Below are positions 17,244 through 24,470 of a stretch of 61,920 nt of DNA, piece after piece. The notes under the pieces are model-generated. The model saw only the letters and a list, made by a program, of their open reading frames with translations, was not told the DNA's origin and ran no database searches. How positions within the stretch are numbered: the first letter of the stretch is position 1; each line of letters begins with the position of its first letter. A program made the translations under genes and the position numbers. Source of the DNA: Thermoflexus hugenholtzii JAD2 (GTDB taxonomy: Bacteria; Chloroflexota; Anaerolineae; J036; Brachytrichaceae); NCBI GenBank assembly GCA_945877855.1, contig CAMDWA010000005.1:1-61920 (forward strand), in the 5' to 3' direction.

Positions 17244-17836
17244 AACGCGGGTTGCGGCGCAACATGCGGGCGAGCCGCGATGCGCTTTCGGCCCAACAAG
17301 TGACTGATGGCAGCACGCGGGTGTATGAAAAAGTATTGTCACTGCCAGAATATCAAGCTGCCAAAGTCATTCATACTTATTTAACCTTTGGCAATGAGCT
17401 TGATGTGCAGCCGATTATTCGGCACGCCCTCGCACAACAAAAACGGGTCGCTATTCCGCTATTTATCAAGGGTAGCCAAGAGACACCGTGTATCGAGATT
17501 ACATCGCTCGACGAGGCTGATTTTTATGTGGGTGAATGGGGTTTGCGCGTGCCACGTGTCATTCAGCATGTATCAATCGCCGATATCGAATTGTTTTTGG
17601 TGCCTTTGTTGGCCTTCGCCCCAACAGGCGCGCCCCCAACGATACAGGCCACCTATGGCAAATCGGCACGGCTTGGCTATGGCATCGGCTATTACGATCG
17701 CTTGCTCAACACCCGCCGTCACCTTGCTGCCCCTGCCCCCACTGTCGTCGGCGTTGCCTTTAATCTGCAACTCGCGCCAACACTACCCGTCGAGCCTCAC
17801 GATGAATGGCTCGATGGGGTTATCACGGAGCTTTGA
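17216..17836 (+). CDS. 5-formyltetrahydrofolate cyclo-ligase
   Basis: This 206-residue enzyme converts 5-formyl-THF to 5,10-methenyl-THF using ATP, salvaging a dead-end folate. The N-terminal RGLRRNMRASRDALS and the C-terminal RLGYGIGYYDRLL (Mg-ATP site, about residues 153-165) are diagnostic. The start is fixed by a strong AAGGAGG Shine-Dalgarno five bases before ATG 17216, even though this lies inside the upstream gene. The last codons and TGA lie in a ladder of GAGCTTT heptamers. Confidence 0.93.
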   Translation: MDRSEIRAIKRGLRRNMRASRDALSAQQVTDGSTRVYEKVLSLPEYQAAKVIHTYLTFGNELDVQPIIRHALAQQKRVAIPLFIKGSQETPCIEITSLDEADFYVGEWGLRVPRVIQHVSIADIELFLVPLLAFAPTGAPPTIQATYGKSARLGYGIGYYDRLLNTRRHLAAPAPTVVGVAFNLQLAPTLPVEPHDEWLDGVITEL

Positions 17837-17882
17837 GCTTTGAGTTTTAAGTCACGGCTCATGGCTCACGGCTCTATAGGCT
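17828..17882. repeat. Unpaired heptamer ladders (GAGCTTT and ACGGCTC)
   Basis: Three tandem GAGCTTT-like units (17828-17848) are followed by ACGGCTC, ATGGCTC, ACGGCTC (17854-17874). Unlike most other sites here I see no complementary arm. The first ladder writes the last codons of the cyclo-ligase. The SDR gene stops at 17883. Confidence 0.65.
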
Positions 17883-18683
17883 CTAATACATAATCATGCC
17901 GCCGCTGATGTTGATGGCTTGACCGGTCATGTAACGCGAATCGGGGCCAGCCAAAAATGCCACGACATCGGCCACTTCTTCAGGGCGGCCCATCATGCCC
18001 ATCGGAATGCGTGACATGCGCTCGGCGCGAATTTGGGCCGGCGCTTTATTTTGCAAACGCCCAAACTCATGATCAATCTGATCCATCATCGGTGTATCGA
18101 TGACACCCGGGCACACGCAATTTACCCGCACCCCATGTGCCGCGCCAGTGTGGGCAAAGGTTTTGGTCATGGCGATGACGGCGGCTTTGGCGACGTTATA
18201 CACCGGATGATTTTGGGTGCTGGCCATTTTGCCCGCAATCGAGGCGAGGTTGACAATGCGCCCACTGCCTTGTGCCAACATGTGTTTCATGGCGGCTTGG
18301 CACATAAACCACACCGATTTGGCGTTGATACTCATCATCAAATCCCAATGCGCCTCGGTCACCTCTAACGGGTCAGAGGTGCGCTGAATACCAGCATTAT
18401 TGACCAGTACATCGAAGCGCCCTAACTCGCTTAGGGTGCGCTGAATGGCGTTTTGGCGCTCGCTTTCGCTGGTCACATCCATTGCTAACGCCAAGGCGCG
18501 GCGACCTAACCCGCGAATTTCAGCGGCGACGGCTTCGGCTTGGGCGGCTTGCACATCGGCTACCACAACATTAAAACCATCGGCGGCCAGCCGTAACGCA
18601 ATAGCCCGCCCGATGCCGCGACCAGCGCCAGTGACAATTGCCGCTTGCCCAGCGACAGGGGGTTCGAATGGGTGAGAAAGCAT
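17883..18683 (-). CDS. SDR-family oxidoreductase (FabG-like)
   Basis: This 266-residue classical short-chain dehydrogenase has a cofactor motif TGAGRGIG (about residues 19-26), NNAG (about 91-94), a catalytic Ser in VNLASIAG, Tyr-x3-Lys in YNVAKAAV (about 162-166) and a C-terminal GQAINISGGMIMY. An aspartate after the second strand (VVADVQ) suggests an NAD(H) preference, as in 3-hydroxybutyrate or sorbitol-type dehydrogenases. The substrate cannot be assigned. It stands alone, flanked by heptamer repeats. Confidence 0.85.
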   Translation of the reverse strand: MLSHPFEPPVAGQAAIVTGAGRGIGRAIALRLAADGFNVVVADVQAAQAEAVAAEIRGLGRRALALAMDVTSESERQNAIQRTLSELGRFDVLVNNAGIQRTSDPLEVTEAHWDLMMSINAKSVWFMCQAAMKHMLAQGSGRIVNLASIAGKMASTQNHPVYNVAKAAVIAMTKTFAHTGAAHGVRVNCVCPGVIDTPMMDQIDHEFGRLQNKAPAQIRAERMSRIPMGMMGRPEEVADVVAFLAGPDSRYMTGQAINISGGMIMY

Positions 18684-18698
18684 GATTCGGTGGTTGAT

Positions 18699-18744
18699 GA
18701 CTCGTGACTCATGACTTGTGAGTCACGAGTCATGAGTCACGAGT
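18699..18744. repeat. GAGTCAC-type heptamer hairpin
   Basis: Left arm 18699-18716 (GACTCGTGACTCATGACT) pairs with 18728-18744 over 17 bp, with a loop of about 11 nt. The same heptamer recurs, with different phase and length, at 7854 and 58568. It separates the M32 peptidase gene (upstream) from the SDR gene on the same strand. Confidence 0.9.
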
Positions 18745-18750
18745 TATTAT

Positions 18751-20283
18751 CTATGCAATGCCATATAAATCACTATATTTTTCGCTGATATACGTCAAAT
18801 AAGCGTCAGGGTTGAGCGGCTCGCCGGTGGCGCGAATGAGCAACTCGTTGGGCGAATAGGCTCGGGCATGACGATAAACATGCTCGGTCAGCCAAGCCAA
18901 CAAAGGCGCGTAGTCGCCGCCGCTTAAGTTGCTATCTAACATTGGCAAGTCGCGCCGCGCCGCTGCCATCCATTGGCCCGACATCACATTGCCCACCGTA
19001 TAAGTGCAAAATGAGCCGATGCTCGCCATCGACCAATGAATATCTTGCAACACGCCCAAAGTGTCGGTAGGTGGTACCACGCCGAGGTATTCTTGCATTT
19101 TGGCGCGCCAAATTTCGGGCAAATCAGCCACCTTGATGCTGCCATCGAGCAGACCGATTTCAATCTCGACCCGCAGCATAATGTGAAAGTTATAGGTCAT
19201 TTCATCGGCTTCGACGCGAATGAAACTAGGACGCACCCGATTGACGGCGCGATAAAATTCACCGGCGGTCACATTCGCCAATTGATCTGGAAAGGTGCGT
19301 TGCAGGGTTGGAAAATGCAATTGCCAAAAGGTGCGGCTGCGGCCCACTTGGTTTTCCCACAGCCGCGATTGCGATTCGTGTGCGCCAAAACTGACCCCAG
19401 CCACCGCATAATTGCCCAAAAAGTCGGTAGTGAGGGCGGTGCGGGTCAATGCTGGGCTGGCTCCTTGCTCATACATAGCGTGGCCGGCCTCGTGCAGCAC
19501 CCCAAACAAGGCCCCTGGCAAATAATTGCGCTGGTAGCGGGTGGTGATGCGCACATCATTGCGGGTAAATGACACCTCGAAGGGGTGGGCCGAAATGTCT
19601 AAGCGCCCACGATTGAGATCGTAGCCAAATTGTTTTGCCAAACCCAATGCAAATTCGCGTTGCTTGCCTTCATCATAATCGCCATATAAAAAATCGCTAC
19701 GCGCCACATCCCCCTTGGCCACAATTTTTTGTAGCAATGGAATGAGCGTGGCCTTCATGATATTAAACAAATAACGCAAACGCTCAACATTCATCTCTGG
19801 CTCATAGCGCAACAGCAAGGCATCGTAAGGGTGATCGACATAGCCGATGGCCTCAGCCAATTGTTTTTGATAATCGAAGGCTTGCTGAAGGTAGGGTGCA
19901 AAACGTGCGAAGTCGTTGTGCTTTTTTGCATCGACCCACGCTTGCTCGGCGGTGGGGCGCAACCCTACAATTTGGCTCATCAAGGTGGCGGGCACGCGGC
20001 GGGCAATATCGTAGGCCCAGCGCGTGTTTTGCACCTCGCGGCGGCGATATGAATAATAATCGTTATCTTCGACTTCTGGCTCGACTGCATCTAACAAACG
20101 GGCGGTGGTGTCGCTGGCAAAACGCTCTTGAGCAATTTGAATGATGGTCGACAACTGATGCCCGCGGGTCTCGGCCCCGCCGTGCGGCATTTGGGTGTGC
20201 GAATCCCAATTCAAAATGTTAAACACGTTGAGCAAATCGTTGATTTGGGCGATATGGTCTCGAAAAGATTGATAGGCTGACAT
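18751..20283 (-). CDS. M32 family (Taq-type) metallocarboxypeptidase
   Basis: This 510-residue cytoplasmic carboxypeptidase removes C-terminal residues from peptides. The zinc motif HEAGHAMYEQG (about residue 265), the downstream glutamate ligand region GAHESQSRLWENQVGRS and the DIHWSMASIGSFCTYTVGNVMSGQ block are all diagnostic of M32. It is of usual length. An almost perfect AGGAGGTCACTT lies 14 nt before the ATG, unusually far for a Shine-Dalgarno. The 224 bp upstream contain a weak hairpin (GAATGCC...GGCATTC, about 20369-20396) but no recognised element. Confidence 0.94.
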   Translation of the reverse strand: MSAYQSFRDHIAQINDLLNVFNILNWDSHTQMPHGGAETRGHQLSTIIQIAQERFASDTTARLLDAVEPEVEDNDYYSYRRREVQNTRWAYDIARRVPATLMSQIVGLRPTAEQAWVDAKKHNDFARFAPYLQQAFDYQKQLAEAIGYVDHPYDALLLRYEPEMNVERLRYLFNIMKATLIPLLQKIVAKGDVARSDFLYGDYDEGKQREFALGLAKQFGYDLNRGRLDISAHPFEVSFTRNDVRITTRYQRNYLPGALFGVLHEAGHAMYEQGASPALTRTALTTDFLGNYAVAGVSFGAHESQSRLWENQVGRSRTFWQLHFPTLQRTFPDQLANVTAGEFYRAVNRVRPSFIRVEADEMTYNFHIMLRVEIEIGLLDGSIKVADLPEIWRAKMQEYLGVVPPTDTLGVLQDIHWSMASIGSFCTYTVGNVMSGQWMAAARRDLPMLDSNLSGGDYAPLLAWLTEHVYRHARAYSPNELLIRATGEPLNPDAYLTYISEKYSDLYGIA

Positions 20284-20507
20284 AAAAAGTAAAGTGACCT
20301 CCTAAAAATGGAGCCGGAGATGCAAAAAAGGCGAGAAAGCGAAAGTTGATTTTTCCTGAATGCCTGAGATAGTGATTTCGGCATTCATTTTGCCTAAATA
20401 TGCTCTTTGATTTGATAAAACCACGTGATTTCAGCTGGCAAAAAAAGTGAAAATTGATTTAAGAAACACTTTCTTAGGCCGATGATCTAACAAGCTTGTC
20501 AACGCCC

Positions 20508-20819
20508 TTACACCTTCGCATGGCAATGACCACACCCAACCGACGGTTTATCGACCTCACACATCTTCTCGGTGCAAACCGCATACACCTTCACCGCCTG
20601 TTTTAGCCCGAAAAATGACTCGTCGACCGTCGCCTCGAGTGCTAAATTGGGGCAAGCATTGTTGCGCAAAATTTCGGGCACGGGGCAAGTATTGCACAGG
20701 CTAGGCTTCCAGCGCTTGCCACGCGGGTTGCGGTCAATGAGGCGACATTCTTGGCGGTCGTTGCCGCGAAAATAGTCTTGGTAATAATAGCGGCATTCTT
20801 TGCCAGCAGGGGTACGCAT
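20508..20819 (-). CDS. Small cysteine-rich protein (nine Cys), unknown
   Basis: The 103 residues hold cysteines at 9, 25, 42, 45, 56, 82, 87, 96 and 99, including two CxxC pairs (CNTC, CGHC). The core LCNTCPVPEILRNNACPNLALEA reads like a conserved domain. The spacing suggests zinc or an iron-sulfur cluster. No known family comes to mind. It follows the uracil-DNA glycosylase gene on the same strand by 39 bp, so the two may be one transcript. Confidence 0.7.
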   Translation of the reverse strand: MRTPAGKECRYYYQDYFRGNDRQECRLIDRNPRGKRWKPSLCNTCPVPEILRNNACPNLALEATVDESFFGLKQAVKVYAVCTEKMCEVDKPSVGCGHCHAKV

Positions 20820-20858
20820 ATTTTTATCAAGAGAAAGCTGCTTGTCTATGAACCCTCT

Positions 20859-21542
20859 CTAAAAAAGGCTCAGTTGGGTGTTTTCATCTGCTTCTTTATC
20901 GTTGGGGTCAGCTTGTTTGGGCGGCGGTGGCGCTGATGCAGTGACAACCGCCTTGGGCACTGGCGGTTTTTCCATCGTCCTTTGCACATTTGCAATCAAT
21001 GGTTTTAAGTTGGCAAAATCTTGCTCAAGCGTGGCCCGCAACGCGGGTTGATGTAAGGCTGCGGCTGGATGATACATCGCCACCACCACGCGACCATTGA
21101 CCTTGCGTGCCTGCCCGTGAATGACCGAAATACGCTCGTTGGGGAAAAATTTTGACATTGAAAACCGCCCTAAGGTGACGATTATTTTCGGGTTAATTAA
21201 GGCAATTTGACGCGCCAAATAGCCATTACACGCGCTCATTTCTTCCGGCAATGGGTCGCGATTTTGCGGTGGGCGACATTTCACCACATTCGTAATAAAC
21301 ACTTCTTCGCGTTTATAACCGGCCTTGCTCAATAATTCAGTTAAAAATTTGCCCGAAACCCCCACAAACGGCAAGCCATGTTTATCTTCATTCATGCCAG
21401 GTCCTTCACCAATCAACATTATTTCGGCAGTTGGCGGGCCATCACCCGGCACCGCGTTAATACGCCCGTTTGCAAGCTGGCACAGCTGGCATTTACGCAC
21501 CTCGGCAGCCAAAGCAGTTAAACCACTTAAAACATCGCTCAT
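20859..21542 (-). CDS. Family-4 uracil-DNA glycosylase with C-terminal clamp-binding peptide
   Basis: This 227-residue base-excision enzyme removes uracil from DNA. Family-4 marks are GEGPGMNEDKHGLPFVG (about residues 44-60), the HPAAALH motif (about residue 166) and four cysteines (CQLC near the N-terminus, C in VVKCRPP and in MSACNGYL) that should hold a 4Fe-4S cluster. I start at ATG 21542 (MSDVLSGL), rejecting a 26-residue upstream extension. The last 40 residues are a Pro/Ala and acidic linker ending exactly in QLSLF, the bacterial sliding-clamp consensus. A 40-bp palindrome lies in the divergent region upstream. Confidence 0.92.
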   Translation of the reverse strand: MSDVLSGLTALAAEVRKCQLCQLANGRINAVPGDGPPTAEIMLIGEGPGMNEDKHGLPFVGVSGKFLTELLSKAGYKREEVFITNVVKCRPPQNRDPLPEEMSACNGYLARQIALINPKIIVTLGRFSMSKFFPNERISVIHGQARKVNGRVVVAMYHPAAALHQPALRATLEQDFANLKPLIANVQRTMEKPPVPKAVVTASAPPPPKQADPNDKEADENTQLSLF

Positions 21543-21628
21543 AGTAAAGGCATTATAGGTCAGCCAAACCCACCTTGTTTTTGTCGAGATCACCAGCAAT
21601 TTCAAACCTAAAGCCAACAATGTTTTTC

Positions 21629-21668
21629 GCCGATTGCACTATATCCCCGGGGATATAGTGCAATCGGC
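21629..21668. repeat. Perfect 40-bp palindrome without spacer
   Basis: The half-site GCCGATTGCACTATATCCCC (21629-21648) is followed immediately by its exact reverse complement (21649-21668). It lies between the divergent glycosylase (start 21542) and amidohydrolase (start 21703) genes. It could be a symmetric operator serving both promoters or a palindromic mobile or REP-type sequence. A spacer-free palindrome of this length would extrude as a cruciform. Confidence 0.9.
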
Positions 21669-21702
21669 TATTGTTCAGGTTTTGCTGCAAGATAATAGAC
21701 CT

Positions 21703-22740
21703 ATGCACATTGTTTATAGCGATGCTCATTATGCTCATGCCCCGGCGCATGAATTTTTAGATGGCAAACTCATCCCGTATCAAGAATCGCCGCGCCGCGC
21801 CGAGATGGTGCTACAAGCGGCTCAAACCGCTGGGTTAGGCGATATCATCGCCCCGCGTGACTTTGGCCTAGACCCCATTCTGCAAATACACGATGCCGGT
21901 TATGTGACTTGGCTGCAACACATTTATGCCGATTGGGTTCACAGTGGCGGCACAGCCACCGGCGCAGTGGCCGACACCTTCGCCATGCGCGGGCTGCCCA
22001 ATCGCCCCCAAAAAGCCCGCGCCGCCCTCGGCTATTACAGCCTCGATGCCACCACTGTGCATACAGCGGGCACATGGGCGGCAGCCTATCAATCGGCTCA
22101 GTGCGCCCTTACGGCGGCTCAGCTTGTGGTGAATGGGGCCAGCAGTGCGTTTGCGTTGTGCCGCCCACCCGGGCATCATGCCCATGCCGATTTATGCGGC
22201 GGGTATTGTTTGCTCAACAATGCCGCCATTGTGGCACATTGGCTCACACAAAATGGCAACCTACCAAACGCCAAAGTAGCCATTTTAGATGTCGATTTTC
22301 ATCATGGCAATGGCACCCAAGCCATTTTTTATGCGCGTAGCGATGTGTTTTTTATCTCGCTACACGCCGATCCCGAGCGCCAATACCCTTATTTTGCGGG
22401 GGCGGCTACCGAACGGGGCAGCGGGGCTGGTCTGGGCTATACGCTCAATTACCCATTGCCAGCCGGTATCGATGACGCAAATTACCTCGCGGTGCTAAAA
22501 CAAGCCTGTGCCCAAATCAATCAATTTGCCCCCAGCTATTTGGTGGTATCGCTCGGTGTCGATACGTTTGGCGGCGACCCATTGGGTGATTTTGCGCTTA
22601 CACCGGCAGCTTTCGCTCAAATTGGGGGTGTAATTGCCACCCTAAACCTGCCAACCGTCTTTATAATGGAGGGCGGCTATGCCATTGAGCAATTAGGGCA
22701 AAATGTTATAAACACACTGAGAGGAAAGGATGAAAGATGA
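21703..22740 (+). CDS. Histone-deacetylase-family amidohydrolase (acetylpolyamine-type)
   Basis: The 345-residue arginase/deacetylase-fold Zn enzyme carries RPPGHHAHADLCGGYCLLNN (about residues 154-173, tandem His charge relay), ILDVDFHHGNGTQ (about 195-207, Asp and His zinc ligands) and DTFGGDPLGDF (third ligand). Bacterial members remove acyl groups from polyamines, acetoin-pathway proteins or small amides; the substrate here is unknown. I start at ATG 21703 (MHIVYSDAHYAHAP); an upstream TTG frame begins inside the palindrome. The last residues (GKDER) and the stop are written by a heptamer repeat. Confidence 0.9.
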   Translation: MHIVYSDAHYAHAPAHEFLDGKLIPYQESPRRAEMVLQAAQTAGLGDIIAPRDFGLDPILQIHDAGYVTWLQHIYADWVHSGGTATGAVADTFAMRGLPNRPQKARAALGYYSLDATTVHTAGTWAAAYQSAQCALTAAQLVVNGASSAFALCRPPGHHAHADLCGGYCLLNNAAIVAHWLTQNGNLPNAKVAILDVDFHHGNGTQAIFYARSDVFFISLHADPERQYPYFAGAATERGSGAGLGYTLNYPLPAGIDDANYLAVLKQACAQINQFAPSYLVVSLGVDTFGGDPLGDFALTPAAFAQIGGVIATLNLPTVFIMEGGYAIEQLGQNVINTLRGKDER

Positions 22741-22852
22741 AGGGTGAAGGATGAAGAATAAAAGATGAAGGACGAAAGATGAATAAATCATCCTTCCTCC
22801 TTTATCCTTTATCCTTTCCCTTTCCTCCTTTATCCTTCATCCTTCAATAAAG
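22722..22852. repeat. GGATGAA-type heptamer inverted repeat, longest in the window
   Basis: About eight purine units (GGATGAA, AGATGAA, GGGTGAA and variants) at 22722-22785 are answered by pyrimidine units (TCCTTTA, TCCTTCA and variants) at 22789-22850. The stem is imperfect but runs about 60 nt per arm. It uses the same heptamer as the site at 5417. It lies between the co-directional amidohydrolase and FabI-type genes, ending three bases before the latter's ATG, so any Shine-Dalgarno would have to lie within it. Confidence 0.88.
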
Positions 22853-22854
22853 AT

Positions 22855-23658
22855 ATGAGTCAAGCAGATTTAAAGGGAAAGTGGGCGCTGATTTTGGGCG
22901 CATCGTCGGGCTTTGGCGCGGCAACAGCACGCGAGCTAGCCAAAAATGGGGTAAACATCATCGGTTTGCATTTAGATCGTGGCGCTGCGCTCGAGGGTGC
23001 TAAGGCTTTGGCGGCTGAATTGGCGGCTGAACATGGCGTAAAAACCCATTTCATCAATATGAATATCGCCAGCGCTGAAAAACGCGCCGATGCCATTGCC
23101 AAAGCCAAAGAGATGCTGGGTGAGCAAAAGATTCACATGCTCATGCATTCAGTGGCCTTTGGCTCGTTGTTGCCATTTGTAACCGAAGACATGAGTAACA
23201 CGCTGACCCAACCCCAAGTCGAAATGACCTTGGATGTCATGGCAAACAGCTTGGTCTATTGGACACAAGACCTGTGGCGCGCCAAATTGTTGGGGCGTGG
23301 CAGCCGCATTTTTAGCATGACCAGCTCTGGTAGTGTGCAAATGCTCGAAAGCTATGGCGCGGTCTCAGCCGCCAAATGCACACTCGAATCACATACCCGC
23401 CAACTGGCGCTTGAATTGGCCCCACACGGGGTATTGGTCAATTGCATTATGGCCGGTGTCACCAACACCGCCGCCATGCGCAAGATCCCGGGCAGCGATA
23501 AAATTTTGGAATTGGCAAGCGAACGCAACCCGGCCAAACGCTTAACCACACCCCATGATATCGCTGTCACCATCCGCGCTTTGTGTGACCCCGAAATTCA
23601 ATGGATTAGCGGACAAGTCATCGTGGTTGATGGTGGCGAGTTGATTACTGGCAGATAA
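22855..23658 (+). CDS. FabI-type enoyl-ACP reductase
   Basis: This 267-residue SDR has the enoyl-reductase variant active site Tyr-x6-Lys (YGAVSAAK, about residues 167-174) rather than Tyr-x3-Lys. The cofactor motif is GASSGFG (about 16-22), SVAFGS sits near residue 100 and GQVIVVDGG near the C-terminus. Family members carry out the last, NAD(P)H-dependent step of fatty-acid elongation. It resembles FabI/FabL; which cannot be decided by eye. A perfect 26-bp hairpin 22 bp after the stop is the likely terminator. Confidence 0.82.
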   Translation: MSQADLKGKWALILGASSGFGAATARELAKNGVNIIGLHLDRGAALEGAKALAAELAAEHGVKTHFINMNIASAEKRADAIAKAKEMLGEQKIHMLMHSVAFGSLLPFVTEDMSNTLTQPQVEMTLDVMANSLVYWTQDLWRAKLLGRGSRIFSMTSSGSVQMLESYGAVSAAKCTLESHTRQLALELAPHGVLVNCIMAGVTNTAAMRKIPGSDKILELASERNPAKRLTTPHDIAVTIRALCDPEIQWISGQVIVVDGGELITGR

Positions 23659-23680
23659 AGATATACAAAACAGAGGAAAT

Positions 23681-23735
23681 GCCAATTTCACGATCTCTGG
23701 TCAAGCATAGCTTGACCAGAGATCGTGAAATTGGC
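23681..23735. terminator. Perfect 26-bp hairpin with 3-nt loop, probable bidirectional terminator
   Basis: Arm 23681-23706 (starting GCCAATTTCACGATCTCTGG) is fully complementary to 23710-23735 around the loop ATA. It lies between the convergent FabI-type and selenoprotein genes. There is no long U-tract on either side (GAAAA follows), so it may be a weak terminator, an mRNA-stabilising hairpin or a REP-like element. Confidence 0.75.
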
Positions 23736-23758
23736 GAAAACCAGTTTGCCGCAAATGA

Positions 23759-24343
23759 TTACAATGCCGCAAACTGCTCTACCGCATAATCATCTACGCG
23801 CACCCCTAGCCCATCGGCGACACGGTTAACATAGGCAAAATAAGCCGTCACTTGGTTGATGTCGAGAATATCGCGGTCATTCAATTGTTGGGCGCGTAAG
23901 GCAACAAGATCAACCTCGCGCACCGCCCCCGGCGTTTTGGTCAGCTTTACGGCATAATCGAGCATAGCGCGTTGTCGCGGGGTAATCTCGGCTTGGGTGT
24001 AATCATCGATTAAGACGCGTGCCAATTGTGGTTTTTTGGTAAGGCGGACCAGACCGGCCGCATGATGCTTTACTCAATATTCGCATTGATTGATCGCTGA
24101 AACCACCACGCCAATCATTTCGCGTTCGGGCCGCGTGATGGCCGAGCGCCCATACATCACGGTGCGATACAAATCAACATGCGCCCGTAATGTTTCAGGG
24201 TGCAAGCTATGCACCTTCAGAATGTTATCGACAAGGTGATGTTCCTTGTCCCATTCTTTTTCATATAGTTCGCGCAACAGCCCTTCGGCTTTGTCTTCGG
24301 CGATCACTTCAATCCACGCAGGGCGGTTTGTTTGGCTTGTCAT
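23759..24343 (-). CDS. AhpD/carboxymuconolactone-decarboxylase-family selenoprotein (in-frame UGA = Sec90)
   Basis: The 194-residue reading starts at ATG 24343 (MTSQTNRPAWIEV). It runs through REREMIGVVVSAINQCEY, meets TGA at 24074-24076 and continues in the same frame as VKHHAAGLVRLTKKPQLARVLIDDYT to the stop at 23759. AhpD-like peroxidase-related proteins have CEYCVxHH at this point, so the UGA stands exactly at the second cysteine of the redox CxxC, giving C87-E-Y-U90 followed by the histidine pair 93-94. The protein is full length for the family (about 190). The likely role is thiol/selenol-dependent peroxide or alkylhydroperoxide reduction. A SECIS follows the UGA. Without recoding it would appear as two fragments, a 90-residue half and a second one. 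Confidence 0.88.
24039..24076 (-). promoter_or_regulatory. Bacterial SECIS element after the UGA codon
   Basis: On the minus strand UGA (24074-24076) is followed by GUAAAG, which pairs with CUUAC at 24039-24043 as a lower stem. An upper stem then forms (GCGGCC / GG-U-CCGC, 24044-24061) with apical loop GGUCU at 24051-24055. The loop begins 19 nt after the UGA. E. coli fdhF has the same GGUCU loop at the same distance; in bacteria SelB binds this hairpin. One bulged U is on the 3' side here, whereas in fdhF it is on the 5' side. Confidence 0.85.
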
Positions 24344-24348
24344 AAAAA

Positions 24349-24381
24349 AATAAAGGCGAAGCATAAAGCTTCGCCTTTATT
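24349..24381 (-). terminator. Terminator-like hairpin abutting the selenoprotein start
   Basis: A perfect 14-bp stem (AATAAAGGCGAAGC, loop of 5) is followed on the minus strand by a run of U that ends at the selenoprotein ATG (24343). It looks like an intrinsic terminator for the upstream VOC gene. If both genes are read together it would act as an attenuator. An extended -10 (TGATACAAT, minus strand, about 24377-24385) just upstream could start a transcript inside the stem and so avoid termination. Confidence 0.75.
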
Positions 24382-24470
24382 GTATCAAGTGCTTGATTAG
24401 CTTGAGGGTTTAACAAAAATCATTTTAGGCACGGCTAAATTTCTAAAACTACCTCAACCAATTACATCGT

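Noticed and set aside
5417-22852. CRISPR array from the regularly repeated units
   Set aside because: Units are seven bases, directly adjacent and mirrored, with no spacers and no cas genes nearby.
23759-24364. Reading the CMD gene as a pseudogene or as two separate genes
   Set aside because: The frame is kept across the TGA, the missing residue is the catalytic Cys position, and a SECIS with correct spacing follows; selenocysteine explains all three.
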